Shown one piece after another: positions 8,647-17,528 of a stretch of DNA of 64,000 nt. A program made the translations under genes and the position numbers. The notes below the pieces were generated by a model. That model was given only the letters and a program-made list of their open reading frames with translations. It had not been told where the DNA came from and did not search any database. Source of the DNA: Obesumbacterium proteus. GTDB lineage: Bacteria > Pseudomonadota > Gammaproteobacteria > Enterobacterales > Enterobacteriaceae. Within the stretch, counting starts at the first letter, position 1. Every line of letters begins with the position of its first letter. Location of the stretch: contig NZ_CP014608.1 of assembly GCF_001586165.1 (NCBI RefSeq), forward strand, positions 558,001 through 622,000, read 5' to 3'.

Positions 8647-9120
8647 ATGCGTAATCACGATCTTTCTCCGTTACTTCGTCAGTGGATTGGCTTCGATAAA
8701 TTGGCCAATGCGATGCAAAGCGGCTTAGAACCTCAAGGGTTCCCGCCATACAACATCGAGAAAAGTGACGACAACCACTATCGCATCTCTCTGGCATTGG
8801 CTGGATTTAAGCAGAGCGAACTGGATATTGAAGTTGAAGGCCCGCGCTTAACCGTCCGTGGTAATCCAACCCAGCCGGAAAAACCGGTGGAGTATTTACA
8901 TCAGGGGCTGGTTTATAAGGCGTTCGACTTAACCTTTACCTTGGCTGAACATCTGACCGTAGATGGCGCTAAGTTTGAAAATGGGCTGTTGAATATCGAT
9001 CTGGTACGGAATGTACCGGAAGCGCTACAGCCTCAGCGTATTGCTATCGGTGGGCAAACAACGACTCCAGCACTGGAGCAGACTGAAACCCCAGCGAGTG
9101 ACGCTGAAACCAGTAACTAA
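8647..9120 (+). CDS. ibpB: Small heat-shock protein IbpB
   Basis: Hsp20-family partner of IbpA; together they keep aggregates in a refoldable state. It has 157 residues, with N-terminal MRNHDLSPLLRQWIGFDKLA and an alpha-crystallin domain (about 33-125, with YRISLALAGF and FENGLLNIDLV). The C-terminal tail after QRIAIGG is acidic and threonine-rich and makes it about 15 residues longer than E. coli IbpB. It is 128 bp after ibpA and has its own thermometer-like leader and a strong terminator behind it. Confidence 0.96.
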   Translation: MRNHDLSPLLRQWIGFDKLANAMQSGLEPQGFPPYNIEKSDDNHYRISLALAGFKQSELDIEVEGPRLTVRGNPTQPEKPVEYLHQGLVYKAFDLTFTLAEHLTVDGAKFENGLLNIDLVRNVPEALQPQRIAIGGQTTTPALEQTETPASDAETSN

Positions 9121-9157
9121 TAAGCATCTCTGATCTACCCCTCTCTAATCATTCTTT

Positions 9158-9183
9158 GGCGCAGGCAACTGCGCCTTTTTTTT
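9158..9183 (+). terminator. Intrinsic terminator of ibpAB
   Basis: GGCGCA (9158-9163) pairs with TGCGCC (9170-9175), followed by eight T residues at 9176-9183. Confidence 0.9.
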
Positions 9184-9309
9184 ATTCTGCATCTTACGGT
9201 TTATGTAGAATTATATAAAAAACCGGTGATTTTACGTGGGTTGTTCGTACCGGACGTAGCAGGTATGGTGTCGGTTGTCTTTTCCTAATAATTACCTGTG
9301 ATTGCTATC

Positions 9310-10593
9310 ATGACTTTTTCTGTATTTGGCGATAAATTTACCCGCTACGCGGGGATCACCCGTCTGATGGACGATCTGAATGATGGCCTGCGCACGCCTG
9401 GTGCCATAATGCTTGGTGGCGGTAATCCGGCTAAAATTCCTCAGATGACGGATTATTTCACTCAACTTTGTGCGGATATGTTGAATGAGGGCAAACTCAC
9501 CGACGCACTGTGTAACTATGATGGCCCACAGGGTAAAGATGCGCTGTTGCAGGCGTTGGCCAAAATGCTGCGTGATGAGTTTGGGTGGCAAATAGAAGCA
9601 CAAAATATTGCACTAACAAACGGCAGCCAGAGCGCGTTTTTCTACTTATTCAATTTGTATGCCGGACGCCTTGCCGATGGCTCTCGTCGTCGTGTTTTGT
9701 TCCCATTGGCACCTGAATATATTGGTTATGCCGATGCTGGGTTAGACGAAGATCTGTTTGTTTCAGCTAAACCCACGATTGAGCTATTGCCTGAAGGTCA
9801 GTTCAAATACCACGTTGATTTTGACCATCTCAATATTGGCGATGATGTTGGGTTGATTTGCGTTTCTCGCCCGACAAACCCAACGGGGAATGTTTTAACC
9901 GACGAAGAGCTTATTCGCCTTGATGCTCTGGCTCAGCAGCGCAACATTCCTCTATTGATCGATAACGCCTACGGTTTACCGTTCCCGGGAATTATCTTCT
10001 CTGAGGTAAATCCGCTGTGGAATCCGAACATCATTCTGTGCATGAGTCTGTCGAAGTTGGGGCTACCGGGTTCTCGCTGCGGCATCGTGATTGCTGACGA
10101 AAAAGTGATCAGCGCAATCAGTAACATGAATGGAATTATCAGCCTTTCACCGGGCAGTCTTGGCCCCGCTATTGCGCTCGAGATGATTGAGCGTGGTGAT
10201 TTACTGCGTCTATCCAACGAGGTGATCAAACCGTTTTATCGCCAGCGTGTAGAGCAGACGATCGAAGTGATTCGTCGCTATTTACCGGAAGAGCGCTGTT
10301 TGATTCATAAACCAGAGGGCGCAATTTTTCTGTGGCTATGGTTTATCGATCTGCCGATCAGCACGGAAATTTTATATCAGCGGCTGAAACAGCGCGGCGT
10401 ATTGATGGTGCCGGGGCACTATTTCTTCCCTGGTCTGGAGCACGAGTGGCCGCATACGCATCAATGCATGCGCATGAATTATGTTCCTGAACCGGAGCAA
10501 ATCGAGAAGGGCGTACAGATTCTTGCGGAAGAGATTGAACGCGCACATCAAGAGGATGCGGGTAAGAAGAAACGCTACGTCGGCAAACGGTAG
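9310..10593 (+). CDS. avtA: Valine--pyruvate aminotransferase AvtA
   Basis: PLP-dependent class I aminotransferase that makes valine from 2-ketoisovalerate using alanine as donor (transaminase C). It has 427 residues, close to E. coli AvtA. The PLP lysine lies in SLSKLGLPGSRCG, the cofactor-binding SRPTNPTGN and DNAYGLPFPG segments are present, and the C-terminal Arg-containing HTHQCMRMNYV follows. ATG 9310 is chosen by homology; an earlier in-frame start at 9298 is less likely. The C-terminus ends in a lysine-rich tail (GKKKRYVGKR). Confidence 0.96.
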   Translation: MTFSVFGDKFTRYAGITRLMDDLNDGLRTPGAIMLGGGNPAKIPQMTDYFTQLCADMLNEGKLTDALCNYDGPQGKDALLQALAKMLRDEFGWQIEAQNIALTNGSQSAFFYLFNLYAGRLADGSRRRVLFPLAPEYIGYADAGLDEDLFVSAKPTIELLPEGQFKYHVDFDHLNIGDDVGLICVSRPTNPTGNVLTDEELIRLDALAQQRNIPLLIDNAYGLPFPGIIFSEVNPLWNPNIILCMSLSKLGLPGSRCGIVIADEKVISAISNMNGIISLSPGSLGPAIALEMIERGDLLRLSNEVIKPFYRQRVEQTIEVIRRYLPEERCLIHKPEGAIFLWLWFIDLPISTEILYQRLKQRGVLMVPGHYFFPGLEHEWPHTHQCMRMNYVPEPEQIEKGVQILAEEIERAHQEDAGKKKRYVGKR

Positions 10594-10611
10594 TTAACCA
10601 CGTGATAAAAT

Positions 10612-10640
10612 AAAAAACCCCGCAACAGCGGGGTTTTTTT
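10612..10640. terminator. Bidirectional terminator between avtA and yibL
   Basis: CCCCGC (10618-10623) pairs with GCGGGG (10628-10633); A residues precede it (10612-10617) and seven T residues follow, so it can stop transcription from both convergent genes. Confidence 0.9.
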
Positions 10641-10656
10641 AGCGAAGAGAAAAAGA

Positions 10657-11025
10657 CTAGAACTCTTTTTTCGCGTAGCCAGTAACCACTTTCAGGCCCA
10701 TCTCGCGGCCCAACGCCGTCATCGGATGAACCACTTCGATACCACGTACGGCCTTTTTCAACGACCCCATATCAGCCTGTTCTTTTTTGGTAATTTCACG
10801 GCTGAATGGCATCTTTAAAAGCTGCTGTGCTTTGGCGCTGAAATGGCTCGCTTGAACGGCACGCAGACGCTCGATCTCTGCGTTCAATTTTTCCTGCTCG
10901 GCGCGATTCTCATCTAGCGCGTGCGTCGTTACAGAATCAATCTCTTGTAACAGCAGGCCAGCTTCTTTACGACGCAGCGCGTCCAGCTTGTCGCTCAGGC
11001 GTTTAATTTCTGCTTTTTCTTTCAT
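10657..11025 (-). CDS. yibL: YibL, ribosome-associated protein
   Basis: A 122-residue cytoplasmic protein, rich in charged residues, with a predicted coiled coil over about residues 3-60 and the conserved C-terminal block MPFSREITKKEQADMGSLKK then VHPMTALGREMGL. Family members copurify with ribosomes; the role is not defined. The ATG at 11025 follows GGAAGA and matches E. coli, and a 7-residue upstream extension is rejected. As in E. coli it sits next to the mannitol genes. Confidence 0.92.
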   Translation of the reverse strand: MKEKAEIKRLSDKLDALRRKEAGLLLQEIDSVTTHALDENRAEQEKLNAEIERLRAVQASHFSAKAQQLLKMPFSREITKKEQADMGSLKKAVRGIEVVHPMTALGREMGLKVVTGYAKKEF

Positions 11026-11116
11026 GACATATCTTCCGGTCATCAATACTTTTAGGGATTAGAAGATAGTTTAACAGCTGTCGGCGTCAATGTGGGGATT
11101 GGCTGAAAAGAAGACT

Positions 11117-11137
11117 CCCCAGTCTTGAAAACTGGGG
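11117..11137 (-). terminator. Terminator after mtlR
   Basis: CCCCAGT (11117-11123) pairs with ACTGGGG (11131-11137). Read on the minus strand the hairpin is followed by a U-rich stretch (complement of 11105-11114). Confidence 0.75.
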
Positions 11138-11140
11138 GGA

Positions 11141-11803
11141 TCAGAAGGCTTTCTTATGGCACAAGCGAGTGACTAAATCGGTGATGCTGAGCACCAGCGT
11201 TGAACGAACCATTTGTTGATAACGCTGTTCTTGCATATTCACCAAAAGATCATCAACGACGTCTTCGGGCAGATGAAGCGTGGGCTGTGGGGGGAGTGCG
11301 GTCATGCTATGTAGCATGTTGATTGGCCCGAGTATTTCATCATCGGTGAAGCTGTAGATCTTGTTCTCATGCTTTAATTCATTGTTGAGGGCGAGTAACA
11401 GCTCAACGTCTTCATATTCGTCACGGCTAATCACGCCTAGCGCGTAGATAAGCTTTAGCCGCACGGGCAAATCAGCCAGTGGACCGGACCCTTCCAGCAG
11501 GGGCTCCACCGCATATTTCACCGCATAGTCATCTTTACGAAAGGCTTGAAGAACCAAAAGATCTACCGCTTCGGCGAGTAGCCCAACGGTGGCCTGAATA
11601 AAGCCCGCTACCGTTTGCCGAGCGTTCAAGCGCTCCAGTATTCGGTTTTCAAAAGCTTGGCTTTTATAAAGGTCAGATTCTTCCATTGTTGCCATAGTCG
11701 TTGTTTCACTTACCGAATAGCGCTGCTTTTCTGGGGCGGCGACACTCGGAAGTTCCCTTTCTCTTTCTGGTTGTGCACTGTTACGCACGCGATTTAATTT
11801 CAT
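11141..11803 (-). CDS. mtlR: Mannitol operon repressor MtlR
   Basis: Represses the mannitol operon. It has 220 residues, longer than E. coli MtlR (about 195) because of an N-terminal extension of low conservation. The core from about residue 50, with QAFENRILERLNA, FRKDDYAVKYAVEPLL, RLKLIYALGVISRDEYED and FTDDEILGP, matches the all-helical MtlR family, which lacks a classical DNA-binding HTH. It is the last gene of mtlA-mtlD-mtlR. Confidence 0.94.
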   Translation of the reverse strand: MKLNRVRNSAQPERERELPSVAAPEKQRYSVSETTTMATMEESDLYKSQAFENRILERLNARQTVAGFIQATVGLLAEAVDLLVLQAFRKDDYAVKYAVEPLLEGSGPLADLPVRLKLIYALGVISRDEYEDVELLLALNNELKHENKIYSFTDDEILGPINMLHSMTALPPQPTLHLPEDVVDDLLVNMQEQRYQQMVRSTLVLSITDLVTRLCHKKAF

Positions 11804-11860
11804 TTTACCCTTCTCATTTGGAGCTGCCGCTTTGCCGCAACTCCAATCATATGGGTTACA

Positions 11861-13018
11861 TCATGCTTTGCGCTGCATGGCGTTATACACATTAGCGATC
11901 TGCGCGACAAGTTCTGGCTGATCTTCCAGCTCACAAACCTGCATAACGGTGCGGCTCACGCCTTTGTTGTTAAGGAGGGTTGCCATTTCTAACGCCTGAG
12001 GATCTTGATGACTGCGGTAGCTCAAGGCTGCGGCAATACCCATGATCAAATTGTGGTTTGTAATGCCGTATTCAAGCGTTCCTCGTAACGGCTTGATAAG
12101 GCGATCGCCAGCGCTAAGTTTACGCAGTGGCTGGCGCCCAACACGTTCGACATCATCATGTAGGTAAGGGTTTTCAAAGCGCCCAAGAATTTTTTCGATA
12201 TAGGCCGCATGTTGCTGGGGATCAAAACTGTAGCGCTTGATGAGCACCGCTCCGCTTTCTTCCATTGCGCCTTTAACCACAGTACGAATGGCGGGATCGA
12301 GAATAGCTTCACGAATAGTTTGATAACCCGCAAGCTGACCCAGATAAGCGGTGATCGCATGCCCCGTGTTAAGAGTGAAGAGTTTACGCTCAACGTAGGC
12401 CATTAAATTAGCGGTAGACTCCATTCCGGTAATTTGTGGCAACTGGCCTTTGAACTGTGTGCTATCAACGATCCACTCGCTAAAGGTTTCAACAGTGACC
12501 TCCAACGGGTCGTCGTTCGCTGCGGCGCTTGGCGGCACGATACGGTCTACCGCTGAATCGACAAAGCCGATGTGTTCTTCTACCCAAGCATGAAGCTCGG
12601 TGGGCATCGCCTCGAGGACATGCTGCTTGAGTTGGCTAGTGCCACGCACCATGTTTTCGCACGCAATGATATTCATGGGCTGTTGGTTACCATTGCTGTG
12701 ACGAGCCATTAATCCCTGCGCCAGCGTATGGGCAATTTTACTAAGAACCTGCGGGCCAACGGCGGTGGTGATGATATCTGCTTGCGCAATTTGTTGAATA
12801 GCATCAGCGCTGTTGCTATGAATGGCGCTTACGCGGTTAACCTGTTCGACACGTGCATTTTCACCCACGACGTTGACCTGATAGCTTTGCTGGTGAGCAA
12901 GCTGATCGACCAACGGCTGGTTTACGTCTGCAAAAGTGAGTTCTGCATGCGCGTCTGCCAATAATTTACCAATAAAGCCACGACCGATATTACCTGCACC
13001 AAAATGAATCGCTTTCAT
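11861..13018 (-). CDS. mtlD: Mannitol-1-phosphate 5-dehydrogenase
   Basis: Oxidises mannitol 1-phosphate to fructose 6-phosphate with NAD. The 385-residue protein begins with a Rossmann fingerprint (AIHFGAGNIGRGFIGKLL). The polyol-dehydrogenase catalytic region K-x4-N-x2-H is visible as KLFTLNTGHA around residue 210. It lies 120 bp downstream of mtlA, behind a GC-rich hairpin. Confidence 0.97.
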   Translation of the reverse strand: MKAIHFGAGNIGRGFIGKLLADAHAELTFADVNQPLVDQLAHQQSYQVNVVGENARVEQVNRVSAIHSNSADAIQQIAQADIITTAVGPQVLSKIAHTLAQGLMARHSNGNQQPMNIIACENMVRGTSQLKQHVLEAMPTELHAWVEEHIGFVDSAVDRIVPPSAAANDDPLEVTVETFSEWIVDSTQFKGQLPQITGMESTANLMAYVERKLFTLNTGHAITAYLGQLAGYQTIREAILDPAIRTVVKGAMEESGAVLIKRYSFDPQQHAAYIEKILGRFENPYLHDDVERVGRQPLRKLSAGDRLIKPLRGTLEYGITNHNLIMGIAAALSYRSHQDPQALEMATLLNNKGVSRTVMQVCELEDQPELVAQIANVYNAMQRKA

Positions 13019-13042
13019 GTTTTTGACCTCAAACCTATCCGT

Positions 13043-13066
13043 AAAAAGGGGGGCGGGGGAGCCCCC
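13043..13066 (-). terminator. Hairpin with U tract between mtlA and mtlD
   Basis: GGGGGC (13049-13054) pairs with GCCCCC (13061-13066). On the minus strand, the coding direction, the stem is followed by five U residues (complement of 13043-13047). It looks like a factor-independent terminator placed inside the operon. Inference: partial termination or 3'-end protection making MtlA more abundant than MtlD. Confidence 0.65.
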
Positions 13067-13138
13067 AAGAACGGCGTCGACAGCAACGGCGCTTTTTTAG
13101 GACCGACTAGCTGCGGTGAACGACGCCGTGTAATTGCC

Positions 13139-15121
13139 TTATGCCGCTTGTTCGCCAGACAGAAGATCTAAAATCTCCTGAACACTGGTGGTTTGCGCCA
13201 GACGTTCAATTACGCCTTCGTCATCCAGTGCGTTGGTTAAGCGGGCAATGACCTGAATGTGCTCGTTATTACGTGCGGCGATGCCGATAACCAGTCGAGC
13301 GACGTCGTCTGGTTCGTCACCGAATCGAACGCCGTGAGGGTATTGGCAAATGACGATACCGGTGCGTAATACGCGGTCTTTGGCTTCTACGGTGCCGTGT
13401 GGAACGGCGATAGATTCTCCTAGATAGGTTGAGGTGAGTGCTTCACGAGCGAGCATGGCGTCGATGTAATCCGGTTCTACATAGCCGCCAGATACCAGCA
13501 TTTCACCGGCAAAGCGAATAGCTTGCTCTTTGGTGTCAGCGGTTAAGTTCAGGAAGATGTTGGCTGCGCTGAGCTTAAATAGATTCTCTTCGCGGTCAGT
13601 TGATTCAAATGAATCATCGTTAGCGGCGATGATAGTTTGGTTGATCAAGCGGTTGTCGTTTGCCGCCTGTGGCAGTTTAGCCGCCAGTAAACGGGTTGTA
13701 AGATCGGTATACAGTCCGCTATCAAGGAAATTGCTTAATGATATATGCATCGCCTGTGGGGCGTGGCGCATTGCGCGTTCGGTTAAGTCTTGATGAGTGA
13801 TCACCAGATCAACGTCTTCGGGCAGACTGTTAATCGCGCAGTTCACCACGGAAATATGGTTCAGCCCTGCGTCTTTTACCTTTTTACGCAGAACTCCCGC
13901 GCCCATCGCGCTTGAGCCCATTCCCGCGTCACAGGCGACGATAATTTTACGCACATGGTGTAAATCTTTAGATAAATCAAGCGTGGCACGCATGGCTGGC
14001 TGAGGTTCTACGCCAGTCACTTTTCCACCGGATTTAGACTGTTGTTTCATGCCTTGCATACGGCGAGTGGCTTCCGCTAAGCCGTTACTTTCTTCATCAC
14101 CGACGCGAGCGCGTTTAAGCAACATGGCAGACGTTAAGAATGAAACCAGCGTTGAAGCCATAATCGACAGCACGACACCGATGAGCGAGGCTTTTGGTGT
14201 CATTAGCAAGACTGCAAAAATAGAACCCGGAGACGCTGGGGAGACTAAGCCCGCGTTAAAGAGCGTCAGCGTGAATACGCCGGTCATGCCGCCCAGAATC
14301 ACGGCCAGAATCAGACGTGGATTCATTAACACATACGGGAAATAGATTTCGTGGATACCGCCGAAGAAATGGATGATTGCGGCACCGCCAGCAGACTGTT
14401 TTGCACTGCCTTTACCGAAGAACATGTAAGCCAGCAGAACACCTAGCCCTGGACCTGGGTTTGCTTCAATCAGGAAGAAAATGGATTTGCCGGTTTCTGT
14501 TGCCTGCTGAATGCCTAACGGCGAGAAGATGCCGTGGTTGATGGCGTTATTTAGGAACAGGATCTTGGCGGGCTCGACGAAGATAGACGTTAATGGCAGC
14601 AGGTTGTTCTGCACCATAATGTTGACGCCAGCCGCTAATATTTTTGACAGCGACTCCACCAACGGCCCAATCGCCATGAATGCCAACATCGCCAGCAGCA
14701 TACCGATAATGCCCGCGGAGAAGTTGTTCACCAGCATTTCAAAGCCGCTTTTGATTTTGCCGTCAACCCAGCGATCAAAGCGTTTGATTGCCCAGCCACC
14801 TAATGGGCCTGCAATCATTGCGCCCATGAACATGGGCATATCTGCGCCAACAATCACGCCCATGGTGGTAATCGCACCCACGACGCCACCGCGCTCGCCG
14901 CCGATTAAACGACCACCGGTGTAACCAATCAATAATGGCAGCAGATAGCTGATCATTGGGCCGACCAGCTTGGCTAATGTCTCATTTGGTAGCCAGCCAG
15001 TAGGAATAAATAAAGCGGTAATCAAACCCCATGCGATGAATGCGCCGATATTGGGCATCACCATATTGCTGAGGAAGCGGCCAAAATTCTGTACCTTGAC
15101 CTTGATATCTGGTGATAACAT
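13139..15121 (-). CDS. mtlA: Mannitol-specific PTS enzyme IICBA
   Basis: Inner-membrane transporter that imports D-mannitol and phosphorylates it to mannitol 1-phosphate. It has 660 residues in IIC-IIB-IIA order: membrane IIC (about 1-340, with GGIHEIYF at 254-261), IIB with the phosphocysteine Cys397 in VACDAGMGSS, and IIA with phosphohistidine His575 in IAVPHGT. It is slightly longer than E. coli MtlA (637), mostly in the linkers (a lysine/serine-rich IIC-IIB linker and QAANDN-type IIB-IIA linker). The Shine-Dalgarno GAGGGG precedes the ATG. It heads the mtlADR operon. Confidence 0.97.
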   Translation of the reverse strand: MLSPDIKVKVQNFGRFLSNMVMPNIGAFIAWGLITALFIPTGWLPNETLAKLVGPMISYLLPLLIGYTGGRLIGGERGGVVGAITTMGVIVGADMPMFMGAMIAGPLGGWAIKRFDRWVDGKIKSGFEMLVNNFSAGIIGMLLAMLAFMAIGPLVESLSKILAAGVNIMVQNNLLPLTSIFVEPAKILFLNNAINHGIFSPLGIQQATETGKSIFFLIEANPGPGLGVLLAYMFFGKGSAKQSAGGAAIIHFFGGIHEIYFPYVLMNPRLILAVILGGMTGVFTLTLFNAGLVSPASPGSIFAVLLMTPKASLIGVVLSIMASTLVSFLTSAMLLKRARVGDEESNGLAEATRRMQGMKQQSKSGGKVTGVEPQPAMRATLDLSKDLHHVRKIIVACDAGMGSSAMGAGVLRKKVKDAGLNHISVVNCAINSLPEDVDLVITHQDLTERAMRHAPQAMHISLSNFLDSGLYTDLTTRLLAAKLPQAANDNRLINQTIIAANDDSFESTDREENLFKLSAANIFLNLTADTKEQAIRFAGEMLVSGGYVEPDYIDAMLAREALTSTYLGESIAVPHGTVEAKDRVLRTGIVICQYPHGVRFGDEPDDVARLVIGIAARNNEHIQVIARLTNALDDEGVIERLAQTTSVQEILDLLSGEQAA

Positions 15122-15257
15122 AAAACACCCCTCGTGGTGCGCTAAGATGTTGCGCGTCGTAATAGTTGTGGTGGTTTCGCCAAAAACCGTCCTGTCGTTC
15201 TGTATGCAAAATCGACTCTATCACGCCGTTTTCATCTCGCGTACCCCGTGGGGGATT

Positions 15258-15434
15258 TGTGATCTTGATCTCGTAACGCCCCCCTCTATCGGGGTGTTTT
15301 TGGTGATGCAGGTCACATAAGTAGACTGAAAGTCTGCTACAAAGTTAAAATATCGCCCGTCATAGGTGATTTTATGTGACGCAAATCACTTAAGTTGTTA
15401 GTGGTTTTGTTTTTAAATTGTGATTCTCTTCACA
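15258..15434. promoter_or_regulatory. Cluster of CRP-like sites upstream of mtlA
   Basis: Four sites of the TGTGA-N6-TCACA type are visible: a perfect one at 15419-15434, TGTGA-N6-TCACT at 15375-15390, GGTGA-N6-TCACA at 15302-15317, and a weaker TGTGA-N6-TCTCG at 15258-15273. Multiple CRP sites are known upstream of E. coli mtlA. The rest of the 500-bp gap (15122-15257 leader and 15435-15621) contains no gene I can support. Confidence 0.75.
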
Positions 15435-15621
15435 AGTTATTTTTCATCCCATCAGCACGCCATCGACACACCTCAGGTTTTCACCCAACGCGTTGTAAAA
15501 TTACATGTAGTGTTTTTTGGGTATAAAAAAACCACACAATCTGGTTAAGTAGCCAGCATTACGCAATCTAGTGGCTTACGAAGCTAGGTGCATGCAAGTT
15601 TGCAGCGCTAGCTTTGCTAAG

Positions 15622-16446
15622 CTATTTTTTACTCAGTTTTTTAGTGGTGGATTCTATGTGTTGGATGCTGTGCTTAGGAACAGGAAGATTTTCTGGCATG
15701 GTGCCGCCTAGCTCTTCAATGGTTTTCCGAACCTTTTGGCCCACATCAAAATGTGTCTGATTGGCTTGTTGCCTTGATTTTATCTGGTCACGACGTAGCT
15801 TTTCTTCTGTTTGTGTTGCTCTAAACAGGTTGGCTGCTAATTCAGTAGATCCCATGAAATCGAGAATTTTTTGACTCTTTTTAAGCTCTTTACGTTGGTG
15901 GATGGCATTTTGGTCTAGCCCGCCATAGAGGCCTTTATATCCATGGTTCTGAAAAATGGCAAAATCCATCGTGGTTGCAACACCGGCTTGTTGAGCCGCT
16001 TCAACGAGTTGTTTGTTATGTTCTTTTAATTCATTACGCAGAAACAAACGTTTTCCATCTTCGCGTAAACGCTTAAATGTTTCGTCGTCAGCTAATTCTT
16101 GGCGTCGGGTTTGAAGTGCAAAGTATGTTTGACCTGCCGCTATGACAGGTTTGCTAGGATCGCCGTTTTGAACCACGAGGTAGCAGGCATAACGGGAGAG
16201 GGTGATATCTTTTAGCTTTCGTTGAGCTCCAGAGCCAATTTTGACCATATCGAGGACATCCTCGAAATGGTCACCAGCGTTGTGCCCACTGTTTAAACAC
16301 GCATCTTTCGCCCGCTCTAATACAGGAACAAAATGCCGGTACTCTGAGTAATCCAGCAGCTTTGCCAGCGCTCTTGCAGACCAATATTCAGACCCAGATT
16401 CATCTACCTGTTTAATTTCTTCGAAAGGCTGGTGATGCTTGTTCAT
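15622..16446 (-). CDS. dinD: DNA damage-inducible protein D
   Basis: A 274-residue protein, highly similar to E. coli DinD, which restrains RecA filaments and is made in the SOS response. The N-terminal KilA-N/Bro-like region contains YWSARALAKLLDYSEYRHF, and the central NGDPSKPVIAAGQTYFA and HKGYKGLYGG-like (NHGYKGLYGGLD) blocks are conserved. ATG 16446 follows GGAGCGAAC, so I discard the four-residue upstream extension. I looked for a LexA box (CTGT-N8-ACAG) in the 115 bp upstream and did not see one. Confidence 0.93.
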   Translation of the reverse strand: MNKHHQPFEEIKQVDESGSEYWSARALAKLLDYSEYRHFVPVLERAKDACLNSGHNAGDHFEDVLDMVKIGSGAQRKLKDITLSRYACYLVVQNGDPSKPVIAAGQTYFALQTRRQELADDETFKRLREDGKRLFLRNELKEHNKQLVEAAQQAGVATTMDFAIFQNHGYKGLYGGLDQNAIHQRKELKKSQKILDFMGSTELAANLFRATQTEEKLRRDQIKSRQQANQTHFDVGQKVRKTIEELGGTMPENLPVPKHSIQHIESTTKKLSKK

Positions 16447-16577
16447 GGTTCGCTCCATGTCATTGCATGATGTTTGGAGATGATATCGATTGGTGGTGAC
16501 GTTGCTGGAAGCAATATCTCATATCTAGATTTTTGCTGGATGTGCAACGAAGGAATAGCGTTGCCTTCGTTAAAGAA

Positions 16578-16613
16578 AAACACCCTGTGAGCACTAAGGC
16601 TGACAGGGTGTTT
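16578..16613 (-). terminator. Terminator after yiaF
   Basis: AAACACCCTGT (16578-16588) pairs with ACAGGGTGTTT (16603-16613). On the minus strand the stem is followed by a U-rich run, and it lies 46 bp beyond the yiaF stop. Confidence 0.8.
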
Positions 16614-16658
16614 CGGCTATTTAATAAGGCTACGAGATGGAAATGCGTTGCCTAAAGA

Positions 16659-17378
16659 TTAATTCTGGAAAATAGCCGCGCTGCGGTTTTTCGCATTTAA
16701 CAATTCTTGATGCTTGGCAGCAATTGAGGTCATTAACTGATTGTATTGATCGACCTGCTGCTGGGTTTGTAGCTGGATGCTTTGGTTATCAAAGCGTGCC
16801 TGAGTCCCAATGCTTTGCAGGAAATCACCGACCTGAATCAGGTCCTGTGACAGGCTAGCCGCCATAGGAATGATTGGCATCACGGCATTTGCCGGATCGG
16901 TAACGACTTTCGCAAAGGCTTGGTCATAAACTGCCTTCACATCATCAGGCTGTTTAAGTGCAGCACGCGCCGTGTCTGCGGTCGATTTAGCACTTTGAAT
17001 CTGTTGGCCGAGCAGGTTTAGTGCACCGGATTCCTGACGCAGGTCGTCACGTTTTAGCAGGTAATCCTGAGGAACACGGATCTGATCGATAGTGGTAAAC
17101 AGCGGATTTAAGCTGCTATCCATAGAACGGCTGAAATTCTGTGAAAACGTCACTAAAATCGCGTAATCGCTGACATAGTTGCCGAGTTTCTGCTTTTGGT
17201 CTTCGCTCAGGGTTGGCACGGTGATGCTGCCACGCATGACGGTATTTTGCAGATAGTCGATGAAAGCTTTACGTTGTTCTTTATCGTTGTCGCCACAGCC
17301 AGCTAGTTGAAACGCCATAATGAGGGCGAAAATTGGCATCAACCAACGCTGTGCCTGTTTAGTTACTGCAAATGACAT
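16659..17378 (-). CDS. yiaF: YiaF, DUF3053 lipoprotein
   Basis: A 239-residue envelope lipoprotein. The N-terminus has a hydrophobic segment and lipobox FQLAGC giving a lipidated Cys at about residue 28. The mature part contains DKEQRKAFIDYLQNTVMRG, the family signature, and a long helical region ending in a Gln-rich coil. ATG 17378 is preceded by AGGAG, so the longer 17423 frame is rejected. Function is unknown; E. coli yiaF is also near glyQS. Confidence 0.9.
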   Translation of the reverse strand: MSFAVTKQAQRWLMPIFALIMAFQLAGCGDNDKEQRKAFIDYLQNTVMRGSITVPTLSEDQKQKLGNYVSDYAILVTFSQNFSRSMDSSLNPLFTTIDQIRVPQDYLLKRDDLRQESGALNLLGQQIQSAKSTADTARAALKQPDDVKAVYDQAFAKVVTDPANAVMPIIPMAASLSQDLIQVGDFLQSIGTQARFDNQSIQLQTQQQVDQYNQLMTSIAAKHQELLNAKNRSAAIFQN

Positions 17379-17493
17379 GTAATTACTCCTGTAACCACGC
17401 GAAAAAAATTCGGTCGATATCATTCTGTTGAAATTCTACTCATCAAGTTAGTTTAACCTGATAATTTTGGGATAACAGCCAGAAAGTAAAAAA

Positions 17494-17509
17494 CCCGCCG
17501 AAAGGCGGG
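17494..17509 (-). terminator. Terminator of glyQS
   Basis: CCCGCC (17494-17499) pairs with GGCGGG (17504-17509) across a GAAA loop; on the minus strand it is followed by a run of U (complement of 17488-17493). It lies 20 bp past the glyS stop. Confidence 0.88.
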
Positions 17510-17528
17510 CTTTATTTTACTCTCGGGA

